This document shows positions 11,697 to 24,476 of a DNA stretch of 64,000 nt, one piece after another. Each line of letters starts with the position of its first letter. Position 1 is the stretch's first letter. The notes under the pieces were generated by a model. The model ran no database searches. It was not told where the DNA came from and saw nothing but the letters and a program-made list of their open reading frames with translations. Origin of the DNA: Letharia columbiana (taxonomy: Eukaryota > Ascomycota > Lecanoromycetes > Lecanorales > Parmeliaceae); the NCBI RefSeq assembly GCF_014066305.1, contig NW_023501052.1, positions 248,001 through 312,000 on the forward strand, read 5' to 3'. The position numbers and the translations under genes were made by a program.

Positions 11697-13869
11697 TTAC
11701 TTCCCATCAAGTTTCCTAAGTAAAAGCTGAGTTCCCTTATTCCCGGTCTTCACAGGCGCCTCATCCTCAGACTTGACCCTTTTCGGCTTCTTGCCCTTCA
11801 CCTTAACGCCTCCCTCCCCAGCTGGCCCAGCCGCTTCAACAAGCTTCGGCCTATTCTTCCCCTTTCTCAACTTTTCGTTCAATTCTTCCACATGAGAAAA
11901 ACCCGGCGCTTCCAGTAATCCAACCACAACGAACGAATTAGCACCTGTTGCCCAATCCAAAATTTCATCTTTGATCGCGCTGTAAAAGACATCATGGAAC
12001 TCCAACGGGGGATCTGCGAGGTCGATTCCCTTTTTAGTGGGATTGAATCGTCCACCCAGCACTAGGCTCTTCAACATTCTTCCCGCGGCAGGTGATTCCA
12101 ACAAAGACTTGGTCCCGTCATCACCTTCTGCCAACGCAGCAATGGATTTCACAGCAAGCTCTCTTCCTCCAGGAGCGCCGAGAAGTACTTCACCGATGAA
12201 TTGACATCCGAAGCTGGTCGATACCATCTCCTTCGCACTTGAAACTATTAGTGAAAGCAAAGGCGGTGAAAGTGATGCCGCCAGCTCTTTCCGCCTGACC
12301 TCGGGATCCTTCTTCGATGTTGTATTCCGAATCCTATGGATCTCATCGAGTAGCTTCAGGTCCTCGTTTGGCAGAATCGCCTTCGCTTTGCCGCAGAATG
12401 GGTACAGAGCCGTCACACGTGCATTGAGATGGTTGACAGCTTGTAGTAGATCCAGCTGTTGGCTCTCTGAGAGTGGTTCTTTGCCTACGAGTTCGGTAAA
12501 AACGGATTTGGAGACTAGGACTGTATCGTCGATGACATCGTAGGCGGCGAGAAGGACTTGATGCCCGTAAGCGTCATACGCCAGTGTCTTCATGGTCTCC
12601 TTGTACGTCCTGAGGATTTGTTTTCGGTCTTTCGCGTTGCCGTATGCGAGAACCAGGCAGACGAGACGAGCGCCAGATTTAGTAAAGGCAAGGTTCTTGA
12701 GTAAATCGCCTTCTTCGTCACCCTTCAAGAGCTCGATGAACTCGGTAGCTTCTTCGCTTCCGGGCGCCAGGTTGAGGAACTGCTGGAGCATAGCGTCGTG
12801 GAGCATCGTAAAGCCTGTAGTCTTCTTCTGCACAAGTAGGTTGATTAGGTCATGTAAAGATCGCATGATAGGCGTCCTTTTCTCTGGATTGTCTTCAAGT
12901 AATTTCTTCAAGTCTGCGGATACTGGGCCAGCCTCACTGGACTTGAATAGAGCAAATTCGGCGCCATACCACTCCCGTAGCAGCGTAGCCTTCTGTGAAG
13001 GCGTTGCAATACCGCGGTATATATCGTCCAGTATCCAGGAAGCTTCTGAATGTTTGATCATACGTCTCACGTGGCCATAAAATTCCGGCACGACCATGTC
13101 CCTAGTCTCCTCGTCGCCATGTACCAGCATTTTTCCGATCAAGAACTTTGCGTATTTACTCTCAGCCAATGTCTTATACTCCCCCTTCAGTTCCCTCGCT
13201 ATCATCTTCCGCTGATCAATGTTGGCGTATTTGAGAGCCGTTTGGATGACCCTGACAGAGTCGTGCTTGAAAACAAAGTCTTTGACTCGCCCGGTAATTA
13301 TGTCGAACAGCTCTGTGACCAGGCCTTTTCTTTCCTCTATTGGAACATGAGATTTTCGCCGTAAGCGCTCCCATAGCTTCTTCGAACGGGCTATTGAGTC
13401 CGCGTTGGGTTTGGCGGCTTTGCGGTCTTGCTTTTCGACCTTTTGCTTTGCGTGTGCTTGTTTAGATGTATTTCCTGCTCTGAAATCAGCTACACCCAGC
13501 CAACTGTGCTTTACTTGACGTGCCTGATGCAGTGCCATTTGCATTAGTGGCCTTCTTCGCTGACTGCGATGCACCCGCTGCCTCTGCAGCAATCTTCACC
13601 CCTCCATCATCGTGGTCCTCTGCAACTCCAATACCTTCCCAAATTTCGCCCTCCTCATCCCCCTCTTCTGACGGCCAGCTAACACCATCATCGTCGCCAC
13701 TTTGCGACGTAGTGTCTGACTCCACTAGAGGATCGGAATCCGTGGCGGTCTCTAAATCTTGTACGCGTTTCGAGCTCTTCGCTAGCTTTTCTTCCTTCTT
13801 CGGCTTTTTCGGGATACTGCCGGTAGGAAGCTTTGAATTGGGGTTCTCTTTGCGCTTTGAAGCTGCCAT
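11697..13869 (-). CDS. PUF6: Puf6/PUM3-type Pumilio-repeat nucleolar protein
   Basis: Two exons fit: 13869-13515 and 13474-11697 (about 710 residues), with a short intron of about 40 bases (GTAAAG donor, GAGCAG acceptor). The N-terminus is lysine- and acid-rich and disordered. From about residue 140 the sequence shows the Puf6/PUM3 arrangement of Pumilio helices (KKLWERLRRK, DSVRVIQTALKYA, SKYAKFLIGKML) and the later conserved block with DAYGHQVLLAAYDVIDDT and TSFGCQFIGEVL. The family binds RNA and DNA without base specificity and acts in nucleolar 60S ribosome assembly; the yeast protein also represses ASH1 mRNA translation. The tail is basic (KGKKPKRVK), as expected for the nucleolus. The yeast protein has 656 residues, so the length is normal. 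Confidence 0.92.
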
Positions 13870-14337
13870 TGCGGGTTGTAATGTTTGAGGGAAACCCTGG
13901 AGTGTGTAGGATATTTTTCACGGCCCTCCCGGCAAAAGTTGCCGTTTGAGATTGCGACACCCAAATCCACAAAATTATTTGAGGTCCAAGATGGCAGGTT
14001 TACAGCATGACTACAAGGCAGGGCAAGGTTCCAAAAGTCAAGAACGGAACTTAGTATTATCATTCGTTCTCTTTCCGATGAGGCGGCTAGCCCTACCAAC
14101 ACCGACACCTCGTGCTCTGTTGGAGCCTGCTCCTCATATATAACATCGTGCAACTCGTTAGATATTACCACCCGTGGCCTCGCAGCCGTATGTTATGTGT
14201 AACGACAGGATCTCCAGATTGTAGGCGTCCAGAAACACCGAACGCCCTCTCGTCAGAATGCTCCAGTACCCAATGCGAAGCAACACGATCGTCTTCCATT
14301 ACAGCAGAAGCCTCCTCCGATCTCCCACACTGACCAT
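13870..14337. other. Intergenic, no gene seen
   Basis: This is the presumed promoter region of the Puf6 gene and the 3' flank of the next minus-strand gene. No other signal was recognised. Confidence 0.5.
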
Positions 14338-15282
14338 CTATCTAACGATTCCATCATCGTTCCCATTGGCAATCGGCCGATCCATGTTACCTAGCTCGGC
14401 ACCTTGACCAACACTCTGCCCACGCTTCCTGCCTGGAAGATGAAAGCCTCTGTGACTCGAAGTTGGTCGAGGAGCATCCCCCGTCACTGGCGTCTCAGAA
14501 TTGTCACCAAAGCGCGCGAAGATGCTCTTTTTCTTCGGTGGTTGCTTTCCTTCATCGTTGAGTCCAACATCCTCGAAGCCTTCTTCGTCCTCGGTTGTGG
14601 GCTCAGGTCGAGAGAACGAGTCGGATTTGACTGCGGAACGCGACGGACGGGACATTGTGGAGTCTAGGCTTTGCCGTGCGGCGGTAGACTCGTGTGAGTA
14701 GACTGGAGAGCGGGCGGAGATGTCCTGCAGAGATTACTATCAGCCATGATGTTTTCGGTCGGTGAGGTGAATGCTTGTCTTACGAACGATCTGCGATATG
14801 AGTCGAACGATTCGCGGGAGATAGAGAAAGGTTCGTTTTCGTTGAGCATGCTTCGGTGGTTGGAGGACATGGTGGATGTGGGTGATTTCTGCCAAAAGCT
14901 CTTCTTTTCTGGCGGCGAAGGCTATTGCATTGATTAGCGCCATTGTGCTAATCCAATAGCGTGAATTTCTTGGGCATGACCTACGGGAAGATAGACACCA
15001 CTATCGTTGACAACTAAATGTCTCGGATCAGCTCGGTAGTCCAGTGTCACGCGGGTCGTAGAGTGTTTGGGGCCACACACCGCTCAATTTGTACTCAGCA
15101 GTCTCCTCCTTCCTTGGTTTAATGCTCAATGATGATGAAGCTCTTGAGCCAGTGTAGCTCGACTTCTCCGATGCATGGTCACCACGAACGCCAAGGGAAG
15201 GCCTGACATTCTCGTCTGCGATGGTTGGCACGCCATTGACGACCGGCGGCTTTTTGTTGAATGGATTGCGGAATGGAGGCAT
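14338..15282 (-). CDS. Conserved ascomycete small protein of unknown function
   Basis: Four exons fit exactly by phase: 15282-15081, 15013-14985, 14921-14784 and 14724-14338, 251 residues. The start is MPPFRNPFNKK. The second exon is only 29 bases and completes the conserved segment EYKLSVVNDSGVYLPPSPPE; the third carries KKSFWQKSP and a serine-rich stretch. The last exon is polar, with an acidic EDEEGFEDVG motif and a lysine run before SIFARFGDN. I recall this pattern from filamentous ascomycete hypothetical proteins but know no function. There is no signal peptide or membrane segment, and it is likely a disordered cytosolic or nuclear adaptor. Confidence 0.85.
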
Positions 15283-16660
15283 GGTGATGGAAGTTAATAT
15301 ATACAAACGATGCAATGGCTTGGCGATATAGAGTATGCGTATGTTAGCAATCGCAGCATTGATGTTGTGGCTGTTCTCGTTGTCTGTCTTGGAGGTTATT
15401 TTGAGGTGAGATCTATGACGGCAAAACGGATCTCGGAATGCAATTGACCGAGCTAAAGCGGGAAGCCGCGAGCAAAATGCATGGTCCTTCTGCCTTCTCC
15501 TCTGCCACAGTCTCTCTTCTCAATGTCGTTGCTGCCATCCTCGATTGATGCGTTAGTCTAGTAAAATATTGGAAGCTGAAGTTTGTCTACGTACGGAGAG
15601 AAGCAGGAATTGCAGTAAAGGTCTGGTCCTGCTGCTTTTCTCCACAATATTGCCACAAATAGCTACACGCTAAGCAGCGGGTGACCGACGCGCCATCCCG
15701 CTTGAAACCGCTTTAACATCCTTGAAACCTCGTCATTGCCCATTTGTTAACGCTTGGAATTTGATTTGACACACTAATGGGGACATGATACCTTAATCAT
15801 AAGTACCTAGAGGACTCAGATGGCATCAGACATTCTGCAGTAGCATGCACAAAGTACTGGTAGACCTTGGGGTCTGTCGCAAAGAAACAGGTACAGGCGC
15901 CAAAAAATAAAATAAAAATCTGGTTTTGCCGTGCATTGCATGCGCCCAATTGTGCCGAAAGCCGATAGGATGAGATGCTGCAGGCAATTGAAGGGAGATG
16001 CTCGGGGCGTGCTTACTCTATAGGTGGGGTACTACCTTACCCTTAGCAGTCTTAGCTTTTACAATCGGAGTATTTCAAGCGACAAATGATTGGAGCTTTG
16101 AAAAGGCGAAGAATGAGATCCTGGCATCGGATCATACTAAGACTATTAAGACTTCTAAGACTTCTAAGAAAGGAGATGGCCAGCGCGTAGAAATGCATAC
16201 TTACGTATTCTCTAGCCAAAACAGGATACCCACTCAAGCAAGGCACCCCGTTTTACTCTGGGCCCAGACACGCACAAACTTTGCATGCTGCGTTTAACAC
16301 AACGACCTCTTCCCTTCTCTCGTTTCTCTTCACCTCGTCGTCATCAATAATAATGCATGGCCATACTCATTCCATTTAATCATTTCTGAATTGCCTACCT
16401 TTGAGATCCTTCAACTCCGACCCCGGCTCAGGTCCTACCTCACCAAGTCGTCATCATCACTCGCTTTTTCTTTTCTCCTTCCACCATCATCAACACCACT
16501 GCCACCACGACGGTTGACTCACACTTCTCATTCCTGCCGCAGTCACTCGTTTCAGCCCACCACACCTAATATTCCACCGTATCTACGTTAATCTTGCACA
16601 GAAAAAACAACGACAAGCTCTGGCAAGCTCGCCCGCTAATCAAGAAAAGACAACGTCACA
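15283..16660. other. Divergent intergenic region, no gene seen
   Basis: About 1.4 kb separates the start of a minus-strand gene from the start of a plus-strand gene and so probably contains both promoters. Pyrimidine-rich stretches (16.3-16.6 kb) precede the plus-strand start, as is common in filamentous fungi. No RNA gene or open frame could be supported. Confidence 0.5.
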
Positions 16661-18230
16661 ATGGGGAAACCCTTCTTCACATCATGGGTACTGTGGGAGA
16701 AGATGGTCTTCGTGAGTCAAACAAAGCAAGTCCACCTACAATCTGTACTGACTAGCTCATCCCTCAGATCCTCGGAGCTTCCATCGTATGCTGTCCCAAC
16801 CCGATTTCGCGAACCAGCACGAGACTGACTTGCACAGCTCCTCGTCATATTCCTCGGGCTCATCAAGCTGACCTACAACAAATGGAGACTGCGCAAATAC
16901 ACAGCCGTCGCCGAGACGAAGGCGGCGGTACGGCGGGAAATGCAGCACACTGCCAGCGTCAAGCGAGGCCGAAGTCAGCGTCAAGGGATCCCGTTCGGGA
17001 TTCGAGCGCTGGAAAGTGGCATTGAGGTCGATGGTGTTTGGATCTCGGGAGCGAACACTCCAAGCAGCATGCCTGGCAGTCCGAACATTGCCGCGATGAA
17101 ACCGAAGCCAGCCCGCCGAGACCACTCTCCCGAGGCATCATCGTCAACCTCGGAGATGTCACGCATCGAGATTCCGCAGCCAGTCCATGGATATCCTAAT
17201 AACCCTAGAATGAATCATTCAGCTGGCCCCTCGTACAAGCTCCCCACCCCAATCGATCGACCTGTGGCATCAGAGCAACAACACATCAAGCCACCGACCT
17301 CTGACCATCAAAGTCATGGTCGCCCCACCTATCAGCCTCGTCGCTCCTCGCAGTTGAGATATAGCGACTCGCTAAACCCAGAAGATTCAGAGGCATTCGC
17401 AGCTTTGGAAGGCCGTACAATGGCTGCTGATAGGAACGGAAAGCGCCCCGAAGGTGAGCATATCCCGCTGTGTCTGGAAGACTTCGCGCTAACTTCAAAA
17501 CCGCCCAGGATCCGATTCGTCAGGTGAAGAATATCGTGACTCCACATCGTGGCCTGGCCACTCTAAGAACTCATCTGGCAGCGAGAACCATAGTGACGCG
17601 AACCAGCCGATCCAACCCAAACGCTCGTCCAACAGTTATCTTCATCCTGCATCTCGCCAGCCTGCATCTCGCCAGCCTCCCAAAATCCGGACCTCCAACT
17701 CTTACAATCCCGACAGATACAAGCCTGTTCAGCTTGATCCACTTGCAAGCAATACTGAATCACACATGGACGAACTAGGTCGACTGCACGTCCGAAATCG
17801 AGAAAGCGGGATGACTGTAGTCTATGCGCCGGTTGAAGATTCTGTCTCCAGGAGGATTGCTTCGTCCCAGGGTCCGACCCACGAAGTCAGCGATCCATTC
17901 GCCACCCCCGAGACCTCGCCAAAAGAGGACCGCATTCCAGTCATGGTAGACGCTCCGCCTGCAAATCAGCACTCTGAGATGATCGGCAATGGCGACATTG
18001 ACTATATCCAGGGCCATGCCCAGCCCTTGCGACCCTTCGATGGCAACCGACAACTAAGACGGTCTCAAGTCATCCGTAAGGTCAATTCAGGATTTGAAAT
18101 TCTTCGCCCTGGCACTTTAGATACCCCTAGACGAAGCAGCGACATTGCGGACGTGAGGGAGGACTACGATCGGAAACCCAAGAAGCTGCAAAGGCGGAGC
18201 CGGGCCTCGAGTTTCGTTGAAGATGTATAG
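16661..18230 (+). CDS. Single-span membrane protein with long cytosolic tail, conserved, unknown function
   Basis: Exons 16661-16711, 16768-16785, 16838-17453 and 17509-18230 give 468 residues. The second exon is an 18-base microexon. The N-terminus MGKPFFTSWVLWEKMVF runs into one hydrophobic helix (ILGASILLVIFLGLIKL, about residues 18-34), followed by a basic stretch (YNKWRLRKY), which predicts an inward-facing tail. Conserved blocks include GIPFGIRALESGIEVDGVWI. The remainder is serine/proline-rich and disordered, with a tandem SRQPASRQP and a terminal FEILRPG block. Comparable proteins occur across filamentous ascomycetes without assigned function. Plasma membrane or ER location is inferred only from the topology. 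Confidence 0.85.
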
Positions 18231-18873
18231 GAACTTGATCCAATGACTGGAAGGCCGTTCCCCATCACTGATAGTATTTCCTCAGGGCGTTTGGTATTAG
18301 AATGGAGTCGAAAAGCGCGAGCAATTAGGCATGCTTAATGAGCATTCATCAAAAGGCGCACCGGTATACCACAAGCTGGTGGTTGACAGTTGCATGCGAA
18401 GGATTCGGCATGCGCATCTCGACAAGTGGTCTGTTGCTAAAATACATTCAGAAAGTAACAGAACACTGGGGATTACACCGCTTTGCTTGGTGGATGGCAT
18501 TGACCTTGTAACAGTAAACTTAATGACTAAAAGAGCAGTTGACGATGTACATGAGCTGCTTGATCTCTGCTATAGCACTTTAAAAGTTATTAAAACTGAA
18601 GTGGTTCTCATAGCTTCCAGCCCCTGACTGTGCCTCTCTGGTTTAGCCAATATCCACAAATCACGTGAGTTGGCGATGCCAAGGCCTATTGAAGTCGCGT
18701 CATTTCTTTGCTTGCACGACATCAATATCAACAACAACAACCGTTTGCCACACTAATTCGAACCCTACCCTTTGCACAAACGCTGGAGTCCAGTGTTCAA
18801 ATCAACTACGTACGGGAGCAAAAAGACTTGTCGTGCTGTCTCCCAGAACGCTTGATCTCAAAACCCTGCAGTC
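18231..18873. other. Intergenic, promoter side of rad51, no gene seen
   Basis: A 297-base open frame starts at 18331 but has no recognisable domain or splice signal and is probably chance. The 3' half is the rad51 upstream region, with CAA-rich tracts near 18720. Confidence 0.5.
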
Positions 18874-20101
18874 ATGAGTGCTGGGGAAGCTGAGGAGACT
18901 CAATCGACCTTTGGAGATGGCAGTGGGGGACCTGGAGCTCCTACTCCGTTGGCAGTGCTGGAAGTATAGATACCTAATACCTGAGCTATGACCGTCAACA
19001 TTGACAGGAGTATCAGGGCGTCGCTGGTCTATCGGCTCGAGATATCAAGCTCATAGTCGATGGAGGATTCAATACTGTGGAGTCCGTGGCATATACGTTG
19101 GTCCATTCTAAAATGCGATACTTGATGGACAATGCCTGAGATTATACAGGCCTCGCAGAGTGCTCGAGCAGATCAAGGGCATTTCGGAACAAAAAGCCAC
19201 CAAGGTCCTGGCCGAAGGTCCATACTCCCTCCTCTCCCCCTCACTCCCACCTTATCCAACACCTCACTAACCCCTGACCCGCCTCACAGCATCCAAACTC
19301 GTCCCCATGGGCTTTACGACGGCAACCGAAATGCACCAACGCCGCTCCGAGCTCATCTCGATCACCACTGGCTCCAAACAACTCGACACCTTGCTCGCTG
19401 GTGGCGTCGAAACGGGCTCCGTCACAGAAATCTTCGGCGAGTTCAGGACTGGAAAATCCCAAATCTGCCATACCCTTGCCGTGACATGTCAGCTGCCTTT
19501 TGATATGGGTGGTGGGGAGGGGAAGTGTTTGTATATTGATACTGAAGGAACATTCAGACCTGTGCGACTTTTGTCCGTGGCGAACAGATACGGCTTGTCT
19601 GGCGAGGAGGTATTGGACAATGTCGCCTACGCCCGCGCTTACAACTCCGATCATCAACTCCAACTCCTCAACCAAGCCTCAAACATGATGTGTGAAACCC
19701 GCTTCTCCCTTCTCATTGTCGACTCCGCAACGTCTCTCTACCGCACCGACTTCTCCGGCCGCGCCGAACTTTCCTCCCGGCAAACACACCTTGCGAAATT
19801 CATGCGCACACTCCAACGTCTCGCCGACGAATTCGGCATCGCCGTCGTCATCACAAACCAAGTTGTTGCTCAAGTCGACGGCGGACCCAGCGCGATGTTC
19901 AATCCGGATCCGAAGAAGCCGATAGGAGGGAATATCATCGCGCATGCGTCAACGACGCGGTTGAGTCTCAAGAAGGGAAGGGGGGAGACGAGGATCTGTA
20001 AGATTTATGATAGTCCGTGCCTGCCGGAGAGCGATTGTCTGTTCGCGATAAAGGAGGATGGGATTGGGGATCCGAGTCCGAAGGATTTGGAGAAGGATTG
20101 A
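18874..20101 (+). CDS. RAD51: DNA repair recombinase Rad51 (RecA family)
   Basis: Exons 18874-18963, 19008-19096, 19150-19217 and 19290-20101 join perfectly in phase to give 352 residues, close to the 348 of Aspergillus UvsC. The N-terminal helix-hairpin-helix domain ([26 protein letters not shown]) spans exons 2-3. The RecA core has Walker A GEFRTGKS (residues 132-139), Walker B LLIVDS (223-228) and the DNA-binding loop around [21 protein letters not shown]. Rad51 polymerises on single-stranded DNA and carries out strand exchange in homologous recombination in the nucleus. Three donors (GTATAG, GTTGGT, GTCCAT) depart from the usual GTAAGT. The gene is intact; its 3' side abuts a dispersed repeat. 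Confidence 0.97.
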
Positions 20102-20785
20102 TGAACCGGGCGTGGGGGCATGGAGAGGTGTAGAAAGAAAGGCAAGGGTTGAGACGGCAAGTTTGCTTGAATCATGGATTATGTTCGCATGGCGCTGGGC
20201 GGGAACCATGATTTCAGAATAACAAACGGCCATCATGTTCTTTCTCCTAGGACTACAGGAACTTGAATCGGAGACTACGGTCGTTCCGAGTATGAAGGCG
20301 GGAGTATCCGGCATGCCTGTACGCGTTGCAGCGTTTAGCATCTTCGGTAGATACCTGGCAGCTGTAACACATCACCTCCACAGCCGTCCGTTTCATCCCT
20401 TGATTCCCCTCCCCTTAGAGATCAGCGAATGGAGCAGAGGTCATGCATACTGGGTGAGAGCCCTTGCTATGTTGTAGAGGTGTTGAGATCCTACAGTTCA
20501 GGCGCGGTGCCAGGAAAAAAAAGGGGACACTTTTCACGGAGTTTGGGTAAAAATGGTTGTTCATTCATAGAGGGTGGAAACCCTTGATGAGATCATATAA
20601 GTCAGATGCGATGCCCGAAAAAGAGGTCATTTTCCACGAAAAAGGTTTCCCTAAGAATATGCGGAATCGAATGGAAAGAGAGCTTTCTCCTATTGTGAAT
20701 TGAATTTCTCTCTATGCGTGACTTTTGCTACATTCTCTGATCATCGGCTGAAAGGATGGGAGCATGTGCTTTTCCACCTGCTCCC
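20102..20785. other. Convergent 3' intergenic region between rad51 and NUP120
   Basis: The two genes point towards each other here. Apart from the dispersed repeat at 20492-20738 nothing was recognised. Confidence 0.5.
20492..20738 (+). repeat. Dispersed ~250-base repeat, copy 1
   Basis: This stretch aligns with 39891-40154: both start near TACARTTCAGGC, continue through GTGCCAG and AAAAATGGTT, and end in GACTTTTGCTACATTCTCT. The two copies are strongly diverged in the middle. No coding capacity or obvious terminal inverted repeat is visible, so it may be a miniature element, a solo LTR or a retroposed fragment. Confidence 0.55.
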
Positions 20786-23700
20786 TCACAGCACATCCAT
20801 CGCATCTCCACCGCCGCCCACAAACCCAAACCTGCCCCCCTCAATCACGCTCCTCCGGTCCAACTCCTTCTGATACTGCGCCCTCACATCACTAACCTCC
20901 ACGATCTTCCTCTTCCCCTTGCCACTCACGTCCTCACTCAACACCCAACCACTCCCCACCCCCGCACAAGCCAGCAGATTGATTACAGCCAGATACTTAT
21001 CTTCTAATCCATCGTCACCCCTCTTCGCCCTCGCTTGCGCAACTTGCAGCGGAGGTAGCAGCGCCGCAGCCGCGCCTCGGAAATCCTGGTGATGGAGACG
21101 CCACGCAGCTAGTATTTTAGACTTCTTCTGTTCAACGAGCAACGTGTCAATCTTTTCATGCAAATTTGAAGGAAATGGCAACGCCAGCAACTGCGGTAGT
21201 GCGTTCGGCGTACTTATGATCGCCTGGATAAAACTCGGCAGGAGGGTTGATGGTGACGGATGACGCATTAGCGCGCTGTAAGCGGTTGAGAAATCGGTGG
21301 TTTGAATGGAGGCTTGAAAGAGGGATGTCAGGAGGGTAATGGTGGTAGATTGGTTTATCGACTGAGAGGCGGGACTGAGTTGGAGGGCTAGATGGGCGAA
21401 GTGTGCCATTTGGGTTGGGCAGGAGTGGGCGTCGAAGAGGTTGAGTAGGTGGGTGTAGTAGGTTGGAAGACCGTGGCCGAAGTGGATGGATTCCATGGGG
21501 GTGAGGAGAGAGTGGGAGGCGTGGTGGTAGTCGAAGTTGCTAGGGCGAGCTACGAATGGCCTGTCAGAATGAGATTAGCTCGAGCTGGGAGGACCGCTTA
21601 CAGAGCTTGAAAGCGGCCTTTCTGAAGTAGATAGCTGCTTCTGTAAACTCGCCCTTTAGAAGGGATAATCGACCTTTAATGTATGTTGCCCAGGCCGTTG
21701 GGGGTTGAAAGCGGAGGAAATCCGACGCTAAGTCGAGGTTGTTGTTTGCAAGTAGATTGCATTGCACGTATACGGGGACGTCATCGAATGTCACTGTCGG
21801 GTCATGCCCACCAGTAGCCCATATTAGAAGGTCTTGAATACTCTGGGTAAGTGCTTCGCTCTGAGACTGCATTTCGAGTGACTGGGCGGGCAGATCGAAA
21901 GCAAAGAGGCTTTCGAGTACCGTTGAAATTCTAGATTTGCTGTCGATGGATGAATCGGCCTTCGAGGTGTTAGCCCGCACTAGGTTTGCTGATGGGTCGC
22001 TCTTCACCGTTCGGGTATTCTTGGCGAGCCATTGCATGATCTGATATTGCTTGAGCAGCTCGAGTAATTCTACATAAATCCGAGATGCATCGAAATTCTC
22101 CATAGGCGTCTCTTCCCTGTCAATTTCCATATCGACGACGACAACCAGCACCAGTAAATCGAAGAGTAAGCTCACACGCAGGTGTATCATTTCTTGAGCG
22201 CCGTTGATTAACAGCTTGAGACCAAATCTCGTGTGCACTAGATCCGACGCATGTTCTGGAAGACCATGAGCCAAACCATCGAGAATGGCAAGAAAAGTGT
22301 CAGTTTCTAGACCATTGAAACCTCCTATTTGGTGTAGTGCGCCCACCAAATCGTCGAAAGCCGCGCTGCCAATCTCATCGGCAAAGTTGCATTGGTCGTA
22401 GAAATATTGGATGCGAAGCGGAACAGAATATGAAGGGTCAAGCCAAAGCTCGCTAGCTAAGACCCTACCGCAGGTGCTTCGAAGCCGGTAGCTGAAGCTA
22501 CGTCTAAAGGTCGTTGCTGCTTCGATGATTACTGCAAGCTCATCTGGAAGCCTGGGCTCAGCTCCGGGATCTGCTTCGATAGACGGAGTCGGTAACAAAT
22601 TGTTCGATACGCTCAAATCAGCTGAGCTGTTGTGGGTTATATTTTCGATCTTATCACAGCTACGTATTGCAGAACATCCATCGGCGAAAGCAACCCAAGG
22701 CATCTGAGCGTGCTCATCACAGGCGAGAGACAAAACCTCCCATCTCGATATGTTCAGATCACGTATGTCTTGCCACAGTACAGTCCACTCTTCGTTGGTG
22801 GCTGTACGGTATGTATCAAAATCGGATGCAGCATTGACTATGCTGACATGGGTTACGATCGCTGAATTCATTCGTTCTTTCAACGGAGCCTTGGGGTTGG
22901 GTAGTGTGACTGAGCGCTCCGAGCAATACATGCCAAGAGCTGTCTCGAGGATTGTCTCTGGGTATTTGCACGGATAGAAGATGTAATCAAGCCACTTATC
23001 AGTTGCATCTTCAGGGTCCAGGTCGGAGATCAGTGGTGGTTCAGAGTCATCCAGAGTCTCGAAGGCCGTAGTCGACCAGCTATCATGCCATACGTTTATC
23101 AGATCTTGGATGTCATATTTCAGATTGTACAGTTTGTACTGCCGGTTTGACCTCATGAGAATCCATATCTCGAGGCTTTTTCCTTGCTGACCACCGGTGA
23201 TCTTGAAGTCCGCAACTTTCCATATGGATTTGCTTTCCGGACTGGGGTCGGGATCTGGTGGCTTCAAAAGATACTCTGGGAAGAGATCGAGGACGCCCTT
23301 GGCACCATGGTCTGGATCCCGGATGCCCCAGAATTTAAATTGTCCAAAATCGTGTGGAGAGAAAGTGACAGCATAGTACTCGCATCCACCTATGATCTCA
23401 TCGATCCTGAAAATTTGGAGTAAATTTGGACTGCCTGGGTCCAGCGTCACCTTTGGTATGTCGTGCAGCTCACGATGCTTCCACAGCAGATCCATAGAAA
23501 ACACACTGGCGGCCTTGTTTAAATTCCAGATTCGTAGGGTGTGGTTTAGACACACAACGAACACATGCTTCTTGTCTGGAGATCTTGCCATGGCGATGGG
23601 TGTGCCCTGCTCTAGCAGATTGCCGTCATAATTTACAGTGTTGCTTCCCTGCCACCGAACAAGTCCTCGGAGAGATGAAGCCCATTGCCCATCACCGTAT

Positions 23701-24380
23701 GTTGCCTCTTGCCACTTCGACCCATCTTCGTCTTTGCTCCTGGTCAACCGTAGAATCCGGCCATCACTCAGTGAAACGATAAGCTGTCGGAAACTTGCAG
23801 CGATCAGACTGTGAGGCGTGCTTATGCTGAATGTGGCCGGCTTAGATACCTTGCACCACCTTGACACGTCCTCTTCTGACGCTGCGGCGAGGCAGAAAAA
23901 GTCTTTGCGAAGCGTGAAGGTGTATAGCTCACTCCACCTTGTCAGAGCGAAAACGTTTAGGACATTTTGATCTTCCGAGTCCGCCAATGCTATGCCGCCG
24001 TGCTTGAGCCCGGCTGGGAAGCAAAGCTGTATAATGTAAGACGCTTCCCTTGTCTCATCGCTGCTCTTGCTTAGATCAATGGAACGTAGCTCCAGAATTT
24101 TCCCTTCTTGCAGTACGCGCCATAGGAAGCTTCGTGGATGTCGCTTGGATCTGCCGAAATAGAGGGATCCAGCTTTTGCAATACAGCACTTTGTGAATGA
24201 GTCTTCATCTCTGTGACCGGTAGTATTCTTCAGGATCCGTCGTTGCTGTCGTGGTCGAACAGTGAACGAGCTGTTGGAAGGGATCTGTATCTGGATCACT
24301 GAGCCTGGAGTGATGGGCTCAAGATCTGCTCTGGTCTCTTTAAAAAGAGCTATCGAGCTCACTGGACCTTCGGGATCCAT
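20786..24380 (-). CDS. NUP120: Nucleoporin Nup120/Nup160 family
   Basis: Exon 1 (24380-21602) and exon 2 (21549-20786) join in phase (GTAAGC donor, CGTAG acceptor) to give about 1180 residues. The N-terminal half has beta-propeller features (HVFVVCLNHTLRIWNLNKA near residue 265) and the rest is alpha-helical, including FRKAAFKL and the tail YLAVINLLACAG. This is the layout of Nup120/Nup160, a subunit of the Y-shaped (Nup84/Nup107) complex scaffolding the nuclear pore and needed for mRNA export. The assignment rests on length, layout and recalled family motifs. The protein ends in a glycine-rich FGFVGGGGD. Transposon sequence begins only about 95 bases upstream of the start codon, so the promoter may have been displaced or rebuilt. 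Confidence 0.85.
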
Positions 24381-24476
24381 TGAATCGCGGCTTGCAGCCA
24401 GCTGCTGTTAGTGGGGGACCCAAAATTCAATATATTTGCTGCGCGTCTGTTGAAACATTCTTGTCGCGCCGGCTGT

